Shown here: piece after piece, positions 16,704 to 25,351 of the stretch
Layout: each line of letters starts with the position of its first letter
Numbering within the stretch: position 1 is the stretch's first letter
NCBI GenBank assembly: GCA_024233515.1
Contig: JACKPO010000005.1
Location: 1-64,000 of the forward strand
Length of the DNA stretch: 64,000 bases
Origin: Chlamydiales bacterium
Lineage (GTDB): Bacteria; Chlamydiota; Chlamydiia; Chlamydiales; Simkaniaceae
Direction: 5' to 3'
Notes under the pieces: generated by a model
Told to the model about the DNA's origin: nothing
The model's input: only the letters and a program-made list of their open reading frames with translations
Database searches by the model: none
Program-made: the position numbers and the translations under genes

Positions 16704-18769
16704 TTTTTGAATTTTCGATTGCCCGCAAATACCTCATCCCGAGGAAAAAGCAGCTATCGATGTCACTCATTGCCCTGATGTCTGTCGGGGTTATTTCTCT
16801 CGTCGTTTGGCTGGTCCTCGTCTTCCTTTCAGTCACTGATGGGATCGAAAAGAATTGGCTCAAAAAACTTACCTCTTTAAACGCTCCGATCCGGATCACC
16901 CCAACAGAAGAGTATTACCATTCCTATTATTACCAAGTCGACACCATCAGTAGTGAATCTGACTACCGCCCGAAAAGCATTGCTGAAAAAGCATCTGCCC
17001 TTCTGACAGATCCTTATAGTCCCGAGTTTGATCAAGAAATCCCCCGTCGCTGGCCGGAGAAAGTTTGCAATGCAGACGGCTCCACGAAAGATCTCGTAAA
17101 AGAGACCTTCGATGTCCTGAATACCCTGCAGTTAACTGCTCAAGATTATGAAGTTTCAGGGGCAGTTTTAAAACTTCGAATGGTCCGCCCTCAGGGGATC
17201 CCCTTCACGCAATCACAAGAAAAGGGACAAGGTTCTCTCACACAAGTTTCTTACGTTTCCACATTCAGCGGAAAAAGCCCTGAACTCCCTCAGTTGATTG
17301 AAGCGCCGCGGGCAGAAGATTTAAATCACCTTTTCTTTTTGGCAGATGTCTCTTCAAGTGGGGTGCGGGAAGATAATCCTGATGACTTAAAAGAGGTCTC
17401 GGCAAAAAAGTACCGCAAACGTCTTGAAGCGCTCCTGAGTCATCTAACCATCGAAAAGATGCGAACAACCTCCCACCGTTGGCAAGCTCTGGCGCTTCTC
17501 CTTCCAGAAGGGGTGGAATTTGACGCGTATGCTCCAGCAAAGCAGGGAAGAATTACACAGATTGTCCTCCCCTTGCAAAAGAAAGAGTGCAGCGGAAAGC
17601 TGATGAAAAAGCAAGGACAGCTCCATTACGTCGGAAAAGATGGAGGGCAGTATAGTCTTGATCTCACCGTTCCCCTTTTTGTTGAGGGGCGCGTTTCGAT
17701 GGATACGAAGCTCTGTCCGATAAATTATGCGCATGTACGAGCGCTCAGTGACCTCCGTTTTGAAGTCCATACAGTTCTTCAAGGAATTCCTCTGACCGGG
17801 CAAGTTCCTTGGGAAGGGATCGAAATCGAAAAAGCAGAGGCAAAACGTCATTTCGATCAGATGCCAAGTACTCCCCCTTTATGGCCCTATATCGTAGGTG
17901 ACCAAGCTTACCTCCCCGAATTAGAATCTCCTGCTGTTGTTCTTCCGAAACATTTCCAAAATAATGGGGTGCAAATCGGTGACATCGGATACTTTTCTTA
18001 TGGCGCTGCAACGAGTAGCTCCGTCCAAGAACAACGTCTGCCCGTAACAGTCTCGGGTTTTTACGACCCTGGAGTGATGGCAATCGGCGCGAAAGTTATT
18101 TTAAGTGGTCCTGAACTTCCCCATGCGATCAATGCCGCGTCGCAGCAAATGATCGACCCGAATATGGTGAATGGAATTCAGGTTTACCTCAGTGATTTAA
18201 ATAACGTGAAAGAAATGAAAGAGAAGATTGAAACGGCGTTTGCGAGCCAGGGACTCACTCCTTTCTGGAAAGTGACAACATTTCATGAGTATGATTTTGC
18301 AAAAGATCTATTGCAGCAGTTTCAAAGCGACAAATACCTCTTTACCCTCATTGGTGTGATCGTCCTGATTGTAGGGTGTAGTAATATCATCTCTCTCCTT
18401 GTTATCCTTGTGAATGATAAAAAGAAAGAGATCGCCATCTTAAGTGCAATGGGAGCGTCAAAGAAAAGCATTGCCCTGATCTTTACGCTCTGTGGAGGAA
18501 TCATGGGAACACTCAGCACGTTGATTGGTGTCCTTGCTGCCCTATTAACCCTCCACCATATCGATAGTGTGGTCACCTTTTTAAGTTTCCTTCAAGGACA
18601 TGATGCATTTAATGCGGTTTTCTATGGGAAATCGCTTCCGAATCAGCTGAGCAATCACGCGCTGATCTTTATCTTGATTGCAACCCCTATCATCTCTCTC
18701 CTTGCCGGACTGGTTCCTGCGCTGAAGGCGACAAAGCTTCATCCATCACAAGTGTTGAGGTCTGAATGA
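16700..18769 (+). CDS. lolC: Lipoprotein-releasing ABC transporter permease (LolC/LolE type)
   Basis: A 689-residue inner-membrane permease of the LolC/E family, which with LolD extracts outer-membrane lipoproteins from the inner membrane. Residues 1-45 contain the family start (ARKYLIPRKKQ followed by a long membrane segment), and the C-terminal 170 residues hold three membrane segments of an FtsX domain (from LFTLIGVIVLIVGCSNIISL onward, ending PALKATKLHPSQVLR). Enterobacterial LolC and LolE have about 400 residues, so the periplasmic part between the first and second membrane segments is enlarged by roughly 280 residues. GTG 16700 overlaps the rpmG stop. As only one permease is present here, the complex is probably homodimeric; whether it should be called LolC, LolE or LolF cannot be told. 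Confidence 0.88.
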   Translation: MIFEFSIARKYLIPRKKQLSMSLIALMSVGVISLVVWLVLVFLSVTDGIEKNWLKKLTSLNAPIRITPTEEYYHSYYYQVDTISSESDYRPKSIAEKASALLTDPYSPEFDQEIPRRWPEKVCNADGSTKDLVKETFDVLNTLQLTAQDYEVSGAVLKLRMVRPQGIPFTQSQEKGQGSLTQVSYVSTFSGKSPELPQLIEAPRAEDLNHLFFLADVSSSGVREDNPDDLKEVSAKKYRKRLEALLSHLTIEKMRTTSHRWQALALLLPEGVEFDAYAPAKQGRITQIVLPLQKKECSGKLMKKQGQLHYVGKDGGQYSLDLTVPLFVEGRVSMDTKLCPINYAHVRALSDLRFEVHTVLQGIPLTGQVPWEGIEIEKAEAKRHFDQMPSTPPLWPYIVGDQAYLPELESPAVVLPKHFQNNGVQIGDIGYFSYGAATSSSVQEQRLPVTVSGFYDPGVMAIGAKVILSGPELPHAINAASQQMIDPNMVNGIQVYLSDLNNVKEMKEKIETAFASQGLTPFWKVTTFHEYDFAKDLLQQFQSDKYLFTLIGVIVLIVGCSNIISLLVILVNDKKKEIAILSAMGASKKSIALIFTLCGGIMGTLSTLIGVLAALLTLHHIDSVVTFLSFLQGHDAFNAVFYGKSLPNQLSNHALIFILIATPIISLLAGLVPALKATKLHPSQVLRSE

Positions 18770-19431
18770 GCAGAGTGGTTTTAAGTTGCAAAAAGTTAAC
18801 GAAAACATATCAAAACCCTACTCCCTGCACGATTCTAAGAGGGGTAGACCTCACGGTTCATGAGGGAGAAACGGTAGCAATCATGGGCCCCTCAGGAGTA
18901 GGAAAAAGTACCCTCCTCCATATTTTGGGAACGCTCGATCAACCGACTTCGGGAACGCTTGAGATTAGTGGAATGGATGCGCTTGGAGATGCAGCGGCAA
19001 TGCTCCGCAATAAGCACCTCGGATTCATTTTCCAAAACTACAATCTTCTTGATGAGTACTCTGTCCTAGATAACGTGTTGATGCCAACGAAGATTGCGCG
19101 GATCAGCGGCCAGGAAGAGGTGGCGAAAAAGCTCCTTGAAGAAGTAGGACTCAGCAGTCATCTTCATCATTTAGCAAAGCAACTTTCAGGGGGAGAAAAG
19201 CAGCGAGCAGCGATTGCACGTGCTCTTTGTAATCAACCCGACCTAATTCTTGCCGATGAGCCAACAGGAAACCTCGATGATCAAAATTCAGAGCATATCC
19301 ATCACCTCCTGATGACCTCTGCGAAAATGCTCAATAAAGGGCTCATTGTTGTCACGCACGACCATCTCCTTGCCAAACAGTGCGACGTCATCTATACTTT
19401 GCATGACGGACTTCTGGAGAAAAACGGATGA
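18766..19431 (+). CDS. lolD: Lipoprotein-releasing ABC transporter ATPase
   Basis: A 221-residue ATPase with Walker A GPSGVGKST, Q-loop region FIFQNYNLLDE, signature LSGGEKQRAAIARAL and Walker B LILADEPTGNLD followed by a TH switch histidine. This is the MacB/LolD/FtsE subclass. Its ATG overlaps the permease stop (ATGA), so both subunits are translationally coupled. Context with the LolC/E permease and the Chlamydia-like gene order makes LolD the preferred name. Confidence 0.94.
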   Translation: MSRVVLSCKKLTKTYQNPTPCTILRGVDLTVHEGETVAIMGPSGVGKSTLLHILGTLDQPTSGTLEISGMDALGDAAAMLRNKHLGFIFQNYNLLDEYSVLDNVLMPTKIARISGQEEVAKKLLEEVGLSSHLHHLAKQLSGGEKQRAAIARALCNQPDLILADEPTGNLDDQNSEHIHHLLMTSAKMLNKGLIVVTHDHLLAKQCDVIYTLHDGLLEKNG

Positions 19432-20846
19432 ATATTTTAGTGATCGGCGTGGGCTATGTTGGCCTCGTTACGGCTGCCTGTTTTGCTGAAATGGGACACC
19501 AGGTAACCTGTCTAGACATCGATCGAAAAAAAATCGACGCTCTGAAGAAAGGGACGATCCCCTTTTACGAACCAGGATTAAAAGAGCTTGTGATGCGCAA
19601 TACGGCTGAAAAACGCCTTGGGTTCACAACAAGTTATGAGGCGGTCAAAGAGGCCGACCTGATCTTTATTGCCGTGGGAACCCCCTCTAAAAAAGGGGGA
19701 GAAGCTGATCTTTCTTTCGTAGAAGCATCAGCAGAATCGATTGGACAATATCTCAAGGGATATACAGTGATCGTCAATAAATCGACGGTTCCTGTGGGAA
19801 CAGCTCGGAAACTCAAAACAATCATCCGTGATCAATCGCCGCAAGACGCTCTCTTCGATGTAGTCTCTTGCCCAGAGTTTCTCAAAGAGGGCTCTGCAAT
19901 CGATGATTGCATGAAACCTGACCGGATCATTATTGGAAGTGCAAGTGAGAAAGCGTCGCGGATTTTAAGACGTCTCTACTCCTCTTTTACCTTTAACCAT
20001 GACAGGATCCTTGTCATGGATATCGAATCTGCCGAGCTTACAAAATATGCTTCGAATGCGATGCTTGCAACGCGCATCTCTTTTATGAACGAGCTCTCTG
20101 GACTATGTGAAAAGGTGGGCGCAAATATCAATCAGGTCCGTCTTGGAATGAGTGGCGATCACCGAATTGGGTACCACTTCCTCTATGCAGGAGCAGGATA
20201 CGGAGGCTCATGCTTTCCCAAAGATATCCGCGCCCTCTGTGCACTCGCCCATGAGCTTAACGTTGAAACTCCTCTTCTTGAAGCAGTCACAACAGTCAAC
20301 GAAAAACAGAAGAAGAAACTCGCTAAAAAGGTCTCCGACTATTTTACAAAAAAGGGGAGCATCAAAGGAAAGACAATTGCGATCTGGGGTCTTTCTTTTA
20401 AACCCAATACCGACGACATGCGAGAAGCTCCCTCTCTAACGCTCATCGAATCGCTCCTCAAAAAAGGAGCCTCTCTCCGCCTGTATGATCCTGTTGCAAT
20501 GGATAAAGCCAAACAACTTCTCAAGGGAAAGGAGCAGATCCGCTTCTGTGTGAATGAATACCAGGCAGCGCAAAATGCCGATGCCGTTGTCCTCATGACA
20601 GAATGGAAACAATTTCGGTTTGTTAACTTAAAAACGGTCCTCACAAAAATGCGTGGCAACGCCTTTTTTGATGGACGGAATCAATACAACGCCAAAGAGA
20701 TGGCAGCAAAAGGGTTTCATTACGTGGGTGTTGGGATCCCGAAAACGCAAGCAACGCTTATTCGGGAACTTCGCTCAATGGGTAGAAAAAAGGCACTAAG
20801 ATATGGCGCTAGCAAGTGCGACATCGACTCTACGCTCTTTGATTAA
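19428..20846 (+). CDS. ugd: UDP-glucose 6-dehydrogenase
   Basis: A 472-residue NAD-dependent dehydrogenase that oxidises UDP-glucose to UDP-glucuronate. The N-terminal dinucleotide fold has GVGYVGLVTAACFAE; the catalytic cysteine lies in GYGGSCFPKDIRAL; KPNTDDMREAPS and a C-terminal DGRNQY complete the family pattern. The ATG overlaps the lolD stop (ATGA). The last 44 bases overlap the start of the next gene, giving a C-terminal tail that is slightly longer than usual. UDP-glucuronate would feed surface polysaccharide or LPS modification, in line with the sugar transferase and galE just downstream. Confidence 0.94.
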   Translation: MNILVIGVGYVGLVTAACFAEMGHQVTCLDIDRKKIDALKKGTIPFYEPGLKELVMRNTAEKRLGFTTSYEAVKEADLIFIAVGTPSKKGGEADLSFVEASAESIGQYLKGYTVIVNKSTVPVGTARKLKTIIRDQSPQDALFDVVSCPEFLKEGSAIDDCMKPDRIIIGSASEKASRILRRLYSSFTFNHDRILVMDIESAELTKYASNAMLATRISFMNELSGLCEKVGANINQVRLGMSGDHRIGYHFLYAGAGYGGSCFPKDIRALCALAHELNVETPLLEAVTTVNEKQKKKLAKKVSDYFTKKGSIKGKTIAIWGLSFKPNTDDMREAPSLTLIESLLKKGASLRLYDPVAMDKAKQLLKGKEQIRFCVNEYQAAQNADAVVLMTEWKQFRFVNLKTVLTKMRGNAFFDGRNQYNAKEMAAKGFHYVGVGIPKTQATLIRELRSMGRKKALRYGASKCDIDSTLFD

Positions 20847-21642
20847 TGAGCGCTTAGATCAACTGATTCCCCTTAAAGAGGGGCCTCATGCTCTTCTTTA
20901 TGAAGCAGCCCGTTATTCACTTCTCCTTCCAGGGAAGCGTCTCCGCCCCCTTCTCCTCTTAGGCGTTCTAGAGAGCTATCAACTCCCTATCGAAACCGGA
21001 CTTGATGTGGCTTGCGCTTTAGAAATGATCCACACTTACTCTCTGATTCACGATGATCTCCCCTGTATGGACGACGACGATCTTCGAAGAGGAAAACCGA
21101 CCCTTCACAAAGTCTACGGCGAAGGACAAGCTGTTCTAGCTGGCGACTTTTTGCTCACTCATGCCTTTCAAATCCTTGCTCAAAGTGGCGCTCCAAAAGA
21201 GGTGATTTCTATCATTGCGGAAAGTGCGGGAGGAGAAGGGATGATTGGTGGACAAGTGGTCGATCTCTTAACCGAAAGAAAAGAGACGAACTGGGATACC
21301 CTTCTCTTTATGTATCTCGGAAAAACAGCAGCTCTTTTTTCAGCAGCTTTAGAAGCTGGAAGCGTCCTCGCAAAGGTCTCTTATTCTGATCAGATGGCTC
21401 TAAGAAATGCCGGAAAATACTTTGGGGTTGCCTACCAGATTCAAGATGATCTTCTCGATCTCACTTCTGATGAAGAGACCCTGGGAAAACCGATTGGTTC
21501 TGATGAAAAAAATCACAAATCAAATTGTGTGACGCTCTTTGGTCTTGAACGAGCAGCAGAACTTGCAAAAAGCTTCCAGGAAAAGGCGTTGCAAGTTCTT
21601 CCAGAAAGTTGCTTTATCCTACGATCTCTCATGGATATTTGA
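20803..21642 (+). CDS. ispA: Polyprenyl diphosphate synthase (farnesyl/geranylgeranyl type)
   Basis: A 279-residue isoprenyl diphosphate synthase with the first Asp-rich motif DDLPCMDDDDLRRG, a GGQVVDL segment, and the second motif YQIQDDLLD followed by GKPIGSDEKNHK. It makes a short-chain allylic diphosphate from DMAPP and IPP for downstream lipids such as undecaprenol, menaquinone or octaprenol. It is a little shorter at the C terminus than typical IspA. It overlaps ugd by 44 bases. The window also carries dxs, the first enzyme of the MEP pathway that supplies its substrates. Chain length cannot be decided from the sequence by eye. Confidence 0.88.
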   Translation: MALASATSTLRSLINERLDQLIPLKEGPHALLYEAARYSLLLPGKRLRPLLLLGVLESYQLPIETGLDVACALEMIHTYSLIHDDLPCMDDDDLRRGKPTLHKVYGEGQAVLAGDFLLTHAFQILAQSGAPKEVISIIAESAGGEGMIGGQVVDLLTERKETNWDTLLFMYLGKTAALFSAALEAGSVLAKVSYSDQMALRNAGKYFGVAYQIQDDLLDLTSDEETLGKPIGSDEKNHKSNCVTLFGLERAAELAKSFQEKALQVLPESCFILRSLMDI

Positions 21643-21665
21643 AAAATATTCCTTATCATGTGAAA

Positions 21666-22334
21666 ATGGCTTCCATGGAAACCGCTATACCAAAACAGAC
21701 ACAAATGTTTTATCCCATTTTTAAACGTCTTTTCGATCTCGTTTTTAGTCTTTCCTTCCTTGTTATTTTTTCTCCTGTCTATCTCACGATTGCTCTCCTT
21801 ATTAAACTCGATTCAAGAGGACCAATTTTTTATGTTGGCCAAAGACTCGGAAGAGGAGGTCGCCACATTACAGTCTATAAATTTCGTACGATGTATATCG
21901 ATGCGGAAGAGCGCCTCGAAGAGATGTTAAAGAAAAACCCTGAGATGGAAGAAGAGTGGAACGTCTACCAAAAATTGCAAGATGATCCACGGTGCACAAG
22001 CGTCGGAAAATTCCTGCGTAAAACCTCCCTCGATGAGTTTCCACAGTTTTTCAATGTCCTCAAGGGCGATTTGAGCGTTGTAGGACCCCGCCCTCACTAT
22101 ATCTATGAACTGGAAGGGGAAGAAGAGAGTCCCTTAAAAAACCATGCCCACCTTGTTCTTGCTGTAAAACCTGGAATCACCTGCCTCTGGCAAGTGTCTG
22201 GAAGAAGTAACCTCTCTTATGCAGATCGGGTGGCTCTTGACAGCCTCTACTTTGAGAAGCAATCGTTCTTTTATGATCTCTATGTCATCTTGAAAACCAT
22301 TCCGATCGTTTTTGCTTTTAAGGGTGCGGTATGA
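21666..22334 (+). CDS. Bacterial sugar transferase (polyprenyl-phosphate sugar-1-phosphate transferase)
   Basis: About 222 residues. An N-terminal hydrophobic helix (LFDLVFSLSFLVIFSPVYL) is followed by the catalytic domain of the WbaP/WcaJ/PglC family: KFRTMYIDAEERL, then RKTSLDEFPQFFNVLKGDLSVVGPRPH and KPGITCLWQVSGRS. Such enzymes transfer a sugar-1-phosphate from a UDP-sugar to undecaprenyl phosphate, the first step in building O-antigen, capsule or exopolysaccharide units. The length fits the small PglC-like group without the extra N-terminal domain. ATG 21666 is chosen; a TTG at 21609 inside ispA and ATG 21675 are alternatives, and none has a clear ribosome site. Its TGA overlaps the galE start. 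Confidence 0.88.
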   Translation: MASMETAIPKQTQMFYPIFKRLFDLVFSLSFLVIFSPVYLTIALLIKLDSRGPIFYVGQRLGRGGRHITVYKFRTMYIDAEERLEEMLKKNPEMEEEWNVYQKLQDDPRCTSVGKFLRKTSLDEFPQFFNVLKGDLSVVGPRPHYIYELEGEEESPLKNHAHLVLAVKPGITCLWQVSGRSNLSYADRVALDSLYFEKQSFFYDLYVILKTIPIVFAFKGAV

Positions 22335-23296
22335 CACATCTCCTTGTGACAGGTGGCGCAGGCTATATCGGAAGTCATGTGTGCAAAAGGCTCTCACAAG
22401 AAGGGTATACCCCTGTCACTTTTGATAATCTTTCAACAGGACACCGAGAAGCGGTAAAATGGGGCCCTCTAATTGAGGGTGATCTTTCTAACAAGACGCT
22501 CCTACGAAAAACGGTTGAGACTTACCCCATTGAAGGGGTCTTTCATTTTGCAGCTTCGACCAATGTTCGTGAATCGCTGACAAAAACGATGGAGTATTTT
22601 CAGAACAATGTTGGAGCCTCTCTTGATCTTCTCGAGGTTTTGGTCGAACACAAGATCAACACTTTTATCTTTTCTAGTTCCTGCGCGGTTTATGGTATCC
22701 CAGAAACCCTCCCAATTGATGAAACGCACCCTCGCGCTCCCATCAACGGCTATGGAGAATCAAAAGCAATGGTCGAAGATGTTCTTCTCCGCGTGAGCCA
22801 AAATCATGGGATGCACGTTGCCCTCCTCCGCTACTTTAATGCAGCTGGGAGTGATTTTGAGGGAGAAATTGGTGAAAATCAAGTCCCCCAAACTCATTTG
22901 ATCCCCCTGCTCCTCCGCGCTGCAAAAGAGGGAGGGACCTTCACCCTCTATGGTAACGACCATGCTACAGAGGATGGGACGGCGCTACGTGACTATATCC
23001 ATGTAGAAGATTTGGCAGAGGCCCATGTTAAAGCCTTTGAGTGGATAAAAAACAATCACGATAACCTCCTCCTGAATCTCGGAACAGGGCGAGGACACTC
23101 TGTTAAAGAGGTGATCGAACTTGTCGAAGAGATCACCCAGAAAGAGGTCCCCATCAAACTCGATCAACGAAATCCTGGCGATCCCCCGAAGCTCTTTTCA
23201 GACCCTTCAAAAGCAAAAAAAGTTCTCGGTTGGCAGGCCAAACAGCTTGATTTGAGAAAGATCATCGAATCGACATGGAATTGGATGAATGTATGA
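22331..23296 (+). CDS. galE: UDP-glucose 4-epimerase
   Basis: A 321-residue short-chain dehydrogenase of the extended type that interconverts UDP-glucose and UDP-galactose (or the N-acetyl forms). The NAD-binding motif GGAGYIGSH is at residues 8-16, the catalytic region has SSSCAVYG and YGESKAMVED (the YxxxK-like position reads YGESK, as in GalE proteins), and LRYFNAAGSD and LRDYIHVEDLAEAH are typical blocks. The start overlaps the sugar transferase stop (ATGA), which makes a functional link between precursor supply and transferase very likely. Confidence 0.94.
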   Translation: MTHLLVTGGAGYIGSHVCKRLSQEGYTPVTFDNLSTGHREAVKWGPLIEGDLSNKTLLRKTVETYPIEGVFHFAASTNVRESLTKTMEYFQNNVGASLDLLEVLVEHKINTFIFSSSCAVYGIPETLPIDETHPRAPINGYGESKAMVEDVLLRVSQNHGMHVALLRYFNAAGSDFEGEIGENQVPQTHLIPLLLRAAKEGGTFTLYGNDHATEDGTALRDYIHVEDLAEAHVKAFEWIKNNHDNLLLNLGTGRGHSVKEVIELVEEITQKEVPIKLDQRNPGDPPKLFSDPSKAKKVLGWQAKQLDLRKIIESTWNWMNV

Positions 23297-23808
23297 ATCA
23301 AAAGACGTGGCCCTTTTTTCTTGTTTCCCTCCTTTTCCTTCTCGCCGCTCCTTTTCCGATTCTCCCTTTTTCCCCTTATCTCGCCCTCGTCTATCGCCGC
23401 TCAACCTTCATTAAGTCCCTTTGGATCGCCACTCTTTGCGGCGTGCTTATGGACCTTTTGACCGATCGCCCATTCGGTATCTACGCTCTAATCCTTACGA
23501 TTGTCACCTTCTTTTTCTACCGCCTGAGGGTTTACTTCGTTGATAAACCGATCGGACTTGCTTCCTACACTGCAATCTTGTCCCTTTCGACCACTCTCCT
23601 CTCTCGCCTCCTCTTTTCCCTCTATGGGAGTCGCCTTCCCCTCACGTTTAAAGGCGTTGCCACCGACTTTCTCTTGATGCCCCTTGTCGATAGTCTCTAT
23701 GCAGTCGCTTTTTTCTCCCTTCCCTTGATCGGATACCGCTTCGGCAAAAAACTCTATTACCGCTTCCTATTAATGAGAGAAGAATCTAATCATAAAGATA
23801 CCGTATAA
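23293..23808 (+). CDS. MreD-like small membrane protein
   Basis: About 171 residues, with five or so hydrophobic segments spread over the whole length (from FFLVSLLFLLAAPFPIL to VAFFSLPLIGYRFG). A segment DLLTDRPFGIYALILTIV in the middle resembles the conserved DLLxGxPLGxxALxL region of rod-shape protein MreD, which anchors the elongasome. ATG 23293 overlaps the galE TGA. An in-frame ATG at 23275 would lie inside galE. MreD is plausible in chlamydiae, which use MreB in cell division, but mreC is not next to it here, so the name is tentative. Confidence 0.55.
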   Translation: MNQKTWPFFLVSLLFLLAAPFPILPFSPYLALVYRRSTFIKSLWIATLCGVLMDLLTDRPFGIYALILTIVTFFFYRLRVYFVDKPIGLASYTAILSLSTTLLSRLLFSLYGSRLPLTFKGVATDFLLMPLVDSLYAVAFFSLPLIGYRFGKKLYYRFLLMREESNHKDTV

Positions 23809-23859
23809 CTATAAAAACTTTCATAGACATTTATCGGTATATGCATAAGAATTCCTCGA

Positions 23860-24147
23860 ATGAAATTACGTTTACTTGCCCTTATCTTATGTTTCCCCCT
23901 CTTAGCGGCTGCTCGTTACGAAGACCCCTTCTCGCAAGAAGACCTCTCTATCTTTCAACATGTCAATGTGATCACAGGGAACCTTAACATCTCCTTGCAA
24001 GATGGGCCTTTTCTGGGAGCCTATCCCATGACGATCCCTCGAACTTATACAAGTGCAGGTGCATTAGAGCGGGGGTACTACAATACACACCACCTGTTGA
24101 TCAAGATCTTAAAAGGAGGGTGGTATTTTCAGGGTGGATGGACCTTA
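23860..24147 (+). pseudogene. RHS-repeat protein, N-terminal fragment cut by IS insertion
   Basis: The frame encodes a signal peptide (residues 1-18, LLALILCFPLLAAA) and then the conserved start of chlamydial-type RHS proteins: FQHVNVITGNLNISLQD, YPMTIPRTYTSAGALE and GGWYFQGGWTL. The reading continues only a few codons into the left end of an IS630-family element before stopping at 24178-24180. The matching C-terminal part resumes at about 26426. Usually this N-terminal domain is followed by several hundred residues of YD repeats, and most of these are missing before the C-terminal part begins, so the gene seems to have lost internal sequence as well as being interrupted. Confidence 0.85.
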
Positions 24148-24210
24148 TACCATTTATCAAAAATAAAGTTTAGTGTATGATCTTTGGTTTTCAACCCCAT
24201 GGAGAGTCAA

Positions 24211-24714
24211 ATGAATACACCAGAAGACATACAATTAAAAAGTTCAGAAGTAGATTTTTTCTACCTTGCAAAGCGCGAACCTAATCCCAGAACACGCATA
24301 CGACTCCTCGCTTTGGGCCATCTAAAAGCAGGCAAATCCAAGCAGGAAGTCACTGAAATGTTCCGGATTGTTCTCATTACATTGCGTCGATGGGTACTAC
24401 GATTTGCTGCTAAAGGGGTGCCAGGGTTAAAGGAGCAGCCTGGTAAAGGCCGCAAAAGAAAGCTAGCTGAAGAACAAGAGGAAGCATTTCGGCAACAAGT
24501 AGAAAAACTGCAGACTCTTCGTGAGGGTGGAAGGGTTCGGGGACAAGATATTCAGGTTTTGCTTAAAGAAAAATTCTGTGTTGATCATGCGCTACCAAGT
24601 GTTTACCACGTACTTGAACGGTGTGGGCTCTCGTGGATTTCAGCACGATCAAAACATCCAAAATCTGATCCTTTGATTCAAGAAGACTTTAAAAAAAATT
24701 TCAAGAAAAAGTAG
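24211..24714 (+). CDS. IS630 transposase, ORF A (helix-turn-helix part), copy A
   Basis: A 167-residue DNA-binding half of an IS630 transposase. It has a helix-turn-helix region (ARKREPNPRTRIRLLALGH-like residues followed by GKSKQEVTEMF and LRRWVLRFAAKGVPGL) and a winged-helix-like segment ending in SWISARSKHPKSD. ATG 24211 is preceded by GGAGAG. Translation probably shifts -1 at A AAA AAT (24693-24699) to enter the DDE half; without the shift it ends at 24714. Confidence 0.88.
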   Translation: MNTPEDIQLKSSEVDFFYLAKREPNPRTRIRLLALGHLKAGKSKQEVTEMFRIVLITLRRWVLRFAAKGVPGLKEQPGKGRKRKLAEEQEEAFRQQVEKLQTLREGGRVRGQDIQVLLKEKFCVDHALPSVYHVLERCGLSWISARSKHPKSDPLIQEDFKKNFKKK

Positions 24715-25274
24715 CAGGAGTATTGCCAGAAGGCATTGCTTCTGAAAATGTTGAAATTTGGTTTCAAGACGAAGCAAGGGTTGGGCAAAGAGGGACGGTC
24801 ACTCGGTTATGGGCAAGACGGGGTACTCGTCCCCGAGTGATCCGACAACAGCAGTTTGAGTATGCCTATATTTTTGGTGCTGTCTGTCCAAAAAAAGACC
24901 GAGCAGTAGGATTGGTTTTGCCAACAATTGGGATGGGATGTATGCAAAAACACTTAGAGGAGATTTCTAAGGAAATTGAGCCTGGTAATCATGCAGTTAT
25001 TGTATTCGATCGAGCTGCTTGGCATACAACGAAAAAGCTGTGCATACCAAACAATATATCGCTACTACCGTTGCCTGCAAGTTCTCCTGAGTTAAATCCG
25101 ACTGAACAAGTATGGCAAGTGCTTAGAGATCGATATTTAGGAAACCGTTGTTTTGATTCCTATGAGCATATTTTGGGCAGTTGCTGCGATGCTTGGAATG
25201 CATTTACCTCACAAGTTGGAGCTGTGCGTCAACTGTGTTCAAGAGAGTGGGCTCAGACTAAACTTTATTTTTGA
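24693..25274 (+). CDS. IS630 transposase, ORF B (DDE catalytic part), copy A
   Basis: The catalytic half in the -1 frame. The three acidic residues sit in WFQDEARVG, VIVFDRAAWH and SPELNPTEQVW, the standard DDE_3 pattern. The fused product would have about 353 residues, the normal IS630 length. Stop at 25272-25274 lies inside the right terminal repeat. Confidence 0.9.
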   Translation, partial: KKFQEKVAGVLPEGIASENVEIWFQDEARVGQRGTVTRLWARRGTRPRVIRQQQFEYAYIFGAVCPKKDRAVGLVLPTIGMGCMQKHLEEISKEIEPGNHAVIVFDRAAWHTTKKLCIPNNISLLPLPASSPELNPTEQVWQVLRDRYLGNRCFDSYEHILGSCCDAWNAFTSQVGAVRQLCSREWAQTKLYF

Positions 25275-25351
25275 TAAATGGTATTATACTAATTGAATAT
25301 TTTACTTGAATCAACTAAAGTATCTCCTACCATTCATGAAGGAGGTATTTT

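Larger units (their letters stand above)
24148..25283 (+). mobile_element. IS630-family insertion sequence, copy A
   Basis: About 1136 bases with perfect 25-base terminal inverted repeats at 24148-24172 and 25259-25283 (outer bases TACCATTTATC / GATAAATGGTA). TA dinucleotides at both ends fit the TA target duplication of the IS630/Tc1 group. The two reading frames overlap through a -1 frameshift site. The right end abuts the left end of copy B with no spacer. Perfect repeats and open frames suggest a recent, possibly active insertion. Confidence 0.92.
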
